The position numbers and the translations under genes were made by a program. The notes beneath the pieces were generated by a model that saw only the letters and a program-made list of their open reading frames with translations, was not told where the DNA came from and ran no database searches. Positions 32,379 through 37,080 of a stretch of 37,080 nt of DNA are shown in pieces. The DNA comes from Deltaproteobacteria bacterium (GTDB lineage Bacteria; Myxococcota_A; Polyangia; JAAYKL01). Position 1 is the first letter of the stretch, and every line of letters starts with the position of its first letter. The stretch spans positions 1 to 37,080 of the forward strand of contig JAFGWT010000360.1 in assembly GCA_016937015.1 (NCBI GenBank). The letters run 5' to 3'.

Positions 32379-34001
32379 ATGATTTATTTATCGAATGTTG
32401 CGGTTCAGCATGGCAGTCAGATTGTGTTTAAAGATGCGTCTTTTCAGATACTGGAGGGACAGCGCATCGGTATTGTGGGGCCCAACGGTGCAGGAAAGTC
32501 AACGGTGTTCCGGTTGATCATGGGGGAGCAGTTGGCGGATGCGGGGGAAGTATCCCGGCAGAAAAAGGCGGTGGTGGGCTATTTTTCCCAGGATGTGGGA
32601 GAGATGTCCGGACGCAGCGCGCTTGAGGAGGTGAAGGCTGCGGTGGGAGATGTGATGGCGCTGGGCGAACAGATTCGAAAGATGGAAGCCGAAATGGCTG
32701 AGCCGATGGACGACGATGCCATGGCCGGTTTACTGGAACGCTATGGGGATGCCGTGGCGGAGTTTGAACACAAGGGGGGCTATGATCTGGATGCCCGGGC
32801 GCAGGCGGTGCTCACGGGGCTGGGTATCGGTCCCAATGATTTTAATCGCCCCGTTGAGTCGTTCAGTGGCGGATGGAAGATGCGCATTGCCCTTGCGCAA
32901 ATACTGACGTTGAATCCCGATGTGCTGCTGCTTGATGAACCAACAAACCATCTGGATGTGGAATCGATTATCTGGCTGGAGCAGTGGCTGATCACAATCT
33001 ACAAAGGCGCGTTGGCCATGACCAGTCACGATCGCGAATTTATGAACCGGGTGGTGAAATCCATTGCCGAGGTGGCCAACCAGACTATCACCATGTACAG
33101 CGGCGACTACGATTTTTATTTACGGGAACGGGAGATACGCCGGGAGCAGTTGCTGGCGACCTATCGCAGACAGCAGGATATGCTGGCCAAGGAAGAAGAG
33201 TTCATCGCAAAATTTAAAGCACGGGTGTCTCACGCGGCACAGGTACAGTCGCGGATGAAAAAAATTGATAAAATTGATCGAATCGAAATTCCGGCAGAGT
33301 ACAAACCGCCAAAATTTCAATTCAATGCACCGCCGCGCAGTGGCGACGATGTCATTAAATTTGAAACACTTGGGAAAATGTGGTCGGTTGAAAACGGCGA
33401 CAAATCAGTGTTTGGTGGACTCAGCGGGATGATTAGACGGGGGGATAAGGTTGCGGTGGTGGGTGTGAATGGCGCCGGTAAGTCCACCTTTTTGAAAGTG
33501 GTGGCCAAAGAGACCGCGCCCACGTTGGGTACAATCACTACCGGCGCCAATGTGCATGTGGGGTATTTCAGTCAGCATGCCATGGATCTGTTGAATCCGG
33601 ACAAAACCATCTTCGAAACACTTTACGAAAAGCTTCCTGAAGCCTCCCAGGGCAGTGTGCGCAGTCTTTGCGGCGCATTTATGTTTCGGGGTGAAGAAGC
33701 CGATAAAAAAATAGCAGCTCTGTCGGGCGGTGAAAAAAGTCGAGTGGTGTTGGCGATGCTCCTGTCACGTCCCGTCAACCTGCTGGTGCTGGACGAACCC
33801 ACCAACCACCTCGACATTCAATCCCGCGAAATCCTGTTGGAGGCACTGCAAAACTTTGACGGCACTGTGTTGATTGTCAGTCATGACCGTCACTTTCTCA
33901 GATCTCTGGTCACCCGCGTCTTCGAAATCGATCACGGTCAGATGACTGCCTACGAAGGCAGCTACCAGTATTATCTCGATAAAGTGGCAGAACGAGTGTG
34001 A
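32379..34001 (+). CDS. ABC-F family ATPase (ribosome-associated type)
   Basis: A 540-residue soluble protein with two ABC domains and no membrane segment. First domain: Walker A GPNGAGKST (about 34-42), signature FSGGWKMRIALAQ, Walker B LLLDEPTNHLD. The charged linker (about 245-300; REREIRREQLLATYRRQQDM) is the P-site tRNA interaction motif region of ABC-F proteins. Second domain: GVNGAGKST (about 362-370), LSGGEKSRVVLAM, LVLDEPTNHLD. These factors act on ribosomes as translation helpers or, in some cases, antibiotic protection. Which subfamily (Uup, YbiT, EttA or other) I cannot say. I start at ATG 32379 because family members begin MI-L-N-V; the longer frame from 32334 adds 15 unlike residues. 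Confidence 0.93.
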   Translation: MIYLSNVAVQHGSQIVFKDASFQILEGQRIGIVGPNGAGKSTVFRLIMGEQLADAGEVSRQKKAVVGYFSQDVGEMSGRSALEEVKAAVGDVMALGEQIRKMEAEMAEPMDDDAMAGLLERYGDAVAEFEHKGGYDLDARAQAVLTGLGIGPNDFNRPVESFSGGWKMRIALAQILTLNPDVLLLDEPTNHLDVESIIWLEQWLITIYKGALAMTSHDREFMNRVVKSIAEVANQTITMYSGDYDFYLREREIRREQLLATYRRQQDMLAKEEEFIAKFKARVSHAAQVQSRMKKIDKIDRIEIPAEYKPPKFQFNAPPRSGDDVIKFETLGKMWSVENGDKSVFGGLSGMIRRGDKVAVVGVNGAGKSTFLKVVAKETAPTLGTITTGANVHVGYFSQHAMDLLNPDKTIFETLYEKLPEASQGSVRSLCGAFMFRGEEADKKIAALSGGEKSRVVLAMLLSRPVNLLVLDEPTNHLDIQSREILLEALQNFDGTVLIVSHDRHFLRSLVTRVFEIDHGQMTAYEGSYQYYLDKVAERV

Positions 34002-34100
34002 CTGCACAAAAAGAGTTGGCATAGTATCTGACCGATTAATATTTGTTTTACATCATCAGCTCAAGTGGAAACCTGACAGGTAAATGAAAAACGCGAACGA

Positions 34101-34286
34101 TTGAAAAATCGGTTGGGAATAGTGTGCTTCATGTTTGGTGTGCTGGCACTGGCGGCATCTGTGGTGTTGGCGTATTTTAAAAAGCGAAACAGCATTACTG
34201 CGTATCACTGCCAGTATTCTGCGGGGCGCCGATCAGTTGTTCAAGGCGTGCTCTTAGCCTGGGAATTTCGCTCTTCAGGTAGCTGA
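34101..34286 (+). CDS. Doubtful small membrane protein overlapping cotH 3' end
   Basis: A 61-codon frame from TTG 34101 (or ATG 34131). It encodes one hydrophobic helix (IVCFMFGVLALAASVVLAYF) followed by KKRN, which looks like a membrane anchor, then runs 92 bases into the 3' end of the opposite-strand CotH gene where its sequence looks random. A CGATT-GAAA-AATCG hairpin covers the TTG. Possibly a degraded or short real gene. Confidence 0.3.
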   Translation: MKNRLGIVCFMFGVLALAASVVLAYFKKRNSITAYHCQYSAGRRSVVQGVLLAWEFRSSGS

Positions 34287-35652
34287 CGGCACCGTCAAAT
34301 TCATTGTACATGGTGGGGGTTTCCGGGGTGCGGGCGTGCTCGCCGATGAGGGCAGTGTATGTGTCAATTGCATCCAGCATCTTTTGCTCTTCAAATGGAC
34401 CATCGAGCAGTTCTCTGGAGGCGGCATAAAATGGTGCGAGATTGGTTGTGAGCGCTCTGAAGACCGGGTCACACCCTGGCGCCGTGGCCAGCCCGCTCCA
34501 ATAGGGATAGGTGGAGGTGCAGTCTTCGGGTTGCTCAGTCCAGTGCGGCGGCGCGTGATCCGGGTTTATCCAGAAGGTGGACTCCACATCCCAGGGAATG
34601 AGGGTGAAATGGCCGGGGGAATCTTCGTAAAAGCAGTAATTGTGGTTGTGGCTCCAGGTGCCATCATCGGTGTAGAAGTAGGTGACACCGTCATAACTGA
34701 GAATGGCTTCGTCAACAGCCATATAGCGCGCCCATTGGTCGAGATCGGTGTATTGACCGAGAACCGTGAGTGCGTCTTCAGCGGTGGTGGCCGCGGTAAA
34801 GGCAGATGCAAATGCCACAAAGCCACTTACATCGCCGTTATCCTCGTTGGTTCGAAGGCCGTCTTTGATATCCAGTTCCCGTGTGTCCGTGGGCCAGACT
34901 TCTTTGTACACATTGGCATCGGGATGGTTGGGCCAGCGGTTTTTGGTAAACGCACCATCAATCTCCTCAACCATGCCATACAGGCCGTATGATTTGCCGT
35001 TGACGCGCACATTGGCCCAGTACGATCGCGGGGCCGTAATGCCCATTTCGCGGTACACATCGTAGGCGAGTTTTTCCTTCATGCGAGTGTCGTCGTAGCG
35101 GTTGGCATTGAAGTTAAGACGCTTGAGACCAAAGAATCGCAGGTCTTCATTGTATTTGCTGAATTTGATCTTCATGCTGAGGCGGGGACAAATCATATCG
35201 CCGGATTCATCAAAACAGGCGTACAGTGTACCGTAAGATCCTTTGAACCGCAATCCGACAGTGCCAATGGGGTATCCTTCAAAACTGACATCCGCCTGCT
35301 CCCATTCCTCGTCCATGGCGCTGGCTATCAGGGCGTTCCATTTGTCCTCAGGCAGTGTGATGTCAAATGTTGGCACATGGCTGTAATTAAAAAGCACGTC
35401 GGCATCCTGTTCGGCAAAGGACGTGTCTGTATCGTCCGATGACGACACGGTATCGCCGGCGTTTGTATCGCTGGTATCAATGTCAGAAACAGTATCTGCG
35501 TCGGTGCCGGTTTTGGTGCCGGAGTCGGTGTCAGTAACAGTGTCTGAGTCGGTGTTGCTGGAGTGATTTTTTTTAGCGGCACATCCGGAAAGCATTAAAA
35601 GGACGAGCGTTAAAAGTATTAAACGGTTTATAAAAAAAGTGTGCACGAGCAT
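34195..35652 (-). CDS. CotH-kinase-family lipoprotein with TD/SD stalk
   Basis: A 485-residue protein: lipoprotein signal (LMLSGC, Cys 24), a Thr-Asp/Ser-Asp-rich stalk (about 32-80, less regular than others in the window), then a CotH domain (about 88-430). Landmarks are the opening VPTFDITLPEDKWNAL, GLRFKGSYG, KRLNFNAN, LAYDVYREMGITAPRSYWANVRVNGKSYGLYGMVEEID, and the late YMAVDEAILSYDG and LIPWDVESTFW. CotH of Bacillus is a protein kinase for spore coat proteins; secreted CotH-domain proteins elsewhere are often of unknown target. The usual WDxD appears here as WDVE, so activity is uncertain. ATG 35652 has AAGGAGA 8 bases upstream. Divergent from the glycosyltransferase gene. Confidence 0.88.
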   Translation of the reverse strand: MLVHTFFINRLILLTLVLLMLSGCAAKKNHSSNTDSDTVTDTDSGTKTGTDADTVSDIDTSDTNAGDTVSSSDDTDTSFAEQDADVLFNYSHVPTFDITLPEDKWNALIASAMDEEWEQADVSFEGYPIGTVGLRFKGSYGTLYACFDESGDMICPRLSMKIKFSKYNEDLRFFGLKRLNFNANRYDDTRMKEKLAYDVYREMGITAPRSYWANVRVNGKSYGLYGMVEEIDGAFTKNRWPNHPDANVYKEVWPTDTRELDIKDGLRTNEDNGDVSGFVAFASAFTAATTAEDALTVLGQYTDLDQWARYMAVDEAILSYDGVTYFYTDDGTWSHNHNYCFYEDSPGHFTLIPWDVESTFWINPDHAPPHWTEQPEDCTSTYPYWSGLATAPGCDPVFRALTTNLAPFYAASRELLDGPFEEQKMLDAIDTYTALIGEHARTPETPTMYNEFDGAVSYLKSEIPRLRARLEQLIGAPQNTGSDTQ

Positions 35653-35847
35653 AATGTGTTTCTCCTTGCCGAATTGATAACGATTTGCGGTCGTTCCAAG
35701 TATATTGTGCGAATGGAAAACGCGAATGGCTCAAAAAGACTGCGATTACATTTATTAAAAATCGTTAATGGAGGTTGTTGACAGGCCGTTGCTGTTGTTC
35801 GAGTATGTGTGCAACGATTGCGTAATTATAGCCAAAGGAAACGGGTT

Positions 35848-36927
35848 ATGCGAATTCTATATGGTGTTGTTGGCGAAGGAATGGGTCATGCCATTCGGTC
35901 CAGAGTATTGATTGATGAACTCCTGCGACAGGGGCATGAGATAAAAGTCATGGCCTCGAGCAGGGCCTGTGATTTTTTAAAGGGACGTTACGGGGATGAG
36001 GTGAAGCGCATCCACGGCCTGCACCTGATTTACGAAGAAAACCGGGTGCGACGGGGCAAAACGCTGTGGACCAACGTCCAGGCGGGTATATCGGGTGTGC
36101 CTCACAATATCGCCGCATATTTTGAACGGGTGGATGGCTTCAGACCGCAGGTGGTTATCAGCGATTTTGAGTCGTGGACGTATCTGTATGGCATCATGCA
36201 CCGATTGCCCGTTATCTCCATCGACAACATGCAAATCATCAATCGTTGCACCCTGCCGTCAGAGATTACCGCTGACGTTGAGGATGAATTTCGATTGGCT
36301 AAAGGGTTTGTGAAAAGCAAGCTGCCATTTTGCGCCCATTACCTTGTAACCACCTTTTTCACGCCTGAGATTCGAAAAGAAAAGACCACTTTGGTGCCGC
36401 CGATTTTACGTCCGGAAATACTGGCAGTGACTCCCGAAAACGGCAAACATCTGCTGGTGTATCAAACGGGTGAAGGGTATGACCGGCTTGCGGACATTTT
36501 GCATCAGACTAAAATGCCATGCCGGGTGTATGGGATGCGACGTGACATTACTGAACCGGAAGTGGCCGGCAATCTGACCTACATGCCATTTAGCGAAACC
36601 GGGTTTATTGAGGATTTACGCACCGCGCGCGGGGTGATTGCCGGTGGCGGATTTACACTTATGGGCGAAGCGGTGTATCTGCGAAAGCCCATGCTATCTG
36701 TGCCGCTGAATCAACAGTTTGAACAGATACTGAACGCGCGCTACCTGCAAAAGGAAGGATTCGGCCTGACCGCGCCGGATTTGAACACTGATGCGACCGT
36801 ACATGAGTTTGTGGCACGTTTGCCGGAATTTCAAAGCAACCTTGCACGCTATACGCAGGCAGGCAATACCACCACCCTTTCAAAACTCACCGAACTCCTC
36901 GATCGCGCGGCAGCGGATTTACTCTAA
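35848..36927 (+). CDS. Glycosyltransferase-like protein (GT28/MJ1255-type)
   Basis: A 359-residue cytoplasmic protein with two Rossmann-like halves. N-terminal half: MRILYGVVGEGMGHAIRSRVLIDELLRQGHEI, the glycine loop of GT-B enzymes, then VVISDFESWTYLYG. C-terminal half: LLVYQTGEGYDRL and RGVIAGGGFTLMGEAVYLRKPMLSVPLNQQFEQILNARYL, the nucleotide-sugar binding region seen in MurG/MGD-synthase-like enzymes. It probably transfers a sugar from a nucleotide donor; the acceptor is unknown. I start at ATG 35848, which has AAAGGAA 7 bases upstream; the frame extension to 35809 adds 13 unrelated residues. A TTGACA box at 35778-35783 may belong to its promoter, without a clear -10. Confidence 0.85.
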   Translation: MRILYGVVGEGMGHAIRSRVLIDELLRQGHEIKVMASSRACDFLKGRYGDEVKRIHGLHLIYEENRVRRGKTLWTNVQAGISGVPHNIAAYFERVDGFRPQVVISDFESWTYLYGIMHRLPVISIDNMQIINRCTLPSEITADVEDEFRLAKGFVKSKLPFCAHYLVTTFFTPEIRKEKTTLVPPILRPEILAVTPENGKHLLVYQTGEGYDRLADILHQTKMPCRVYGMRRDITEPEVAGNLTYMPFSETGFIEDLRTARGVIAGGGFTLMGEAVYLRKPMLSVPLNQQFEQILNARYLQKEGFGLTAPDLNTDATVHEFVARLPEFQSNLARYTQAGNTTTLSKLTELLDRAAADLL

Positions 36928-36983
36928 ATAGGAGAGCATCGATATAGAACACTTGGCAAGGCACTTGAGTAACCCAATCCGAC

Positions 36984-37029
36984 TTCCCCGCGCAGGCCGG
37001 GAACCGCAGACCAGACTGGATTCCCGCCT
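36984..37029. repeat. Degenerate REP-like palindromic repeat
   Basis: AGGCCGGGAACCGCAG (36994-37009) and CTGGATTCCCGCCT (37016-37029) form about 12 base pairs with two bulges and one mismatch, and TTCCC/GGGAA arms overlap the left side. The CTGGATTCCCGCC wording is like short interspersed palindromes common between genes in many proteobacteria. Only one copy is seen in this window. The rest of 36928-37080 shows no gene. Confidence 0.4.
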
Positions 37030-37080
37030 TCGAGACTGTCGATAAACGCGTTTAACGCAAGTGCATTCGGCGACATCATC

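Noticed and set aside
34336-34992. 218-codon plus-strand frame inside the CotH gene
   Set aside because: Antisense shadow of a clear CotH-domain gene.
1-37080. tRNA, rRNA, IS elements or integrases
   Set aside because: I looked for these on both strands and saw no cloverleaf-like gene, rRNA stretch, transposase or integrase sequence.

Overview
The window looks like a chromosome segment from a Gram-negative, probably Myxococcota/Bradymonadota-type (former Deltaproteobacteria) organism with a mid-range base composition. The hints are lipoproteins with long Ser-Asp/Thr-Asp stalks, an exported caspase-like protein, a roadblock/MglB-type protein, a Ser/Thr kinase, an SctQ-like type III secretion protein and a PpiC-SurA-CtpA periplasmic cluster. 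The phylum is inference; no rRNA or marker gene settles it.

Region 1 (1-12.5 kb) is an L-arabinose/arabinan locus. It holds the 5' part of araA (minus strand), a divergent LacI-family regulator, and a minus-strand series: a Na+/sugar symporter with a cytosolic aldose 1-epimerase; a GH54 arabinofuranosidase, an outer-membrane porin and an exported epimerase lipoprotein; a GH51 arabinofuranosidase; and a Cys-rich lipoprotein. Both arabinofuranosidases are predicted surface lipoproteins on SD stalks. The apparent flow is: surface enzymes release arabinose, an exported mutarotase equilibrates anomers, the porin and symporter import the sugar, and araA isomerises it. Two matching LacI-type palindromes (762-775 in the araA/lacI gap, 12445-12458 upstream of the symporter) tie the ends together as a candidate regulon.

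Region 2 (12.5-18 kb) encodes an exported caspase-fold protein with about 12 surface-repeat units, a membrane partner protein, and a VWA lipoprotein with Cys-rich segments and two SD stalks. Region 3 (18-21.8 kb) follows an intergenic stretch with several inverted repeats. It is a plus-strand envelope-protein quality-control operon (PpiC lipoprotein, SurA-like chaperone, S41 protease), then a 54-residue membrane protein gene on the opposite strand.

Region 4 (22-27.3 kb) is signalling: a multi-domain REC/Hpt/REC/REC/GGDEF diguanylate cyclase, an SctQ-like gene that appears to start at AUU and is coupled to a small lipoprotein gene, and a divergent Ser/Thr kinase that may be leaderless. Region 5 (27.3-31.1 kb) carries an OFA-type MFS transporter and acetyl-CoA synthetase, ending in a clear intrinsic terminator. 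Region 6 (31.1-37 kb) has a roadblock protein, an unrecognised Cys-containing protein, an ABC-F ATPase, a CotH-kinase lipoprotein with a TD/SD stalk, a glycosyltransferase-like protein and a degenerate palindromic repeat at the right edge.

The features most worth a second look are the SD-stalk display of unrelated exoenzymes, the secreted caspase-repeat fusion with its partner, and the orphan AUU-start sctQ with an internal SpoA start.
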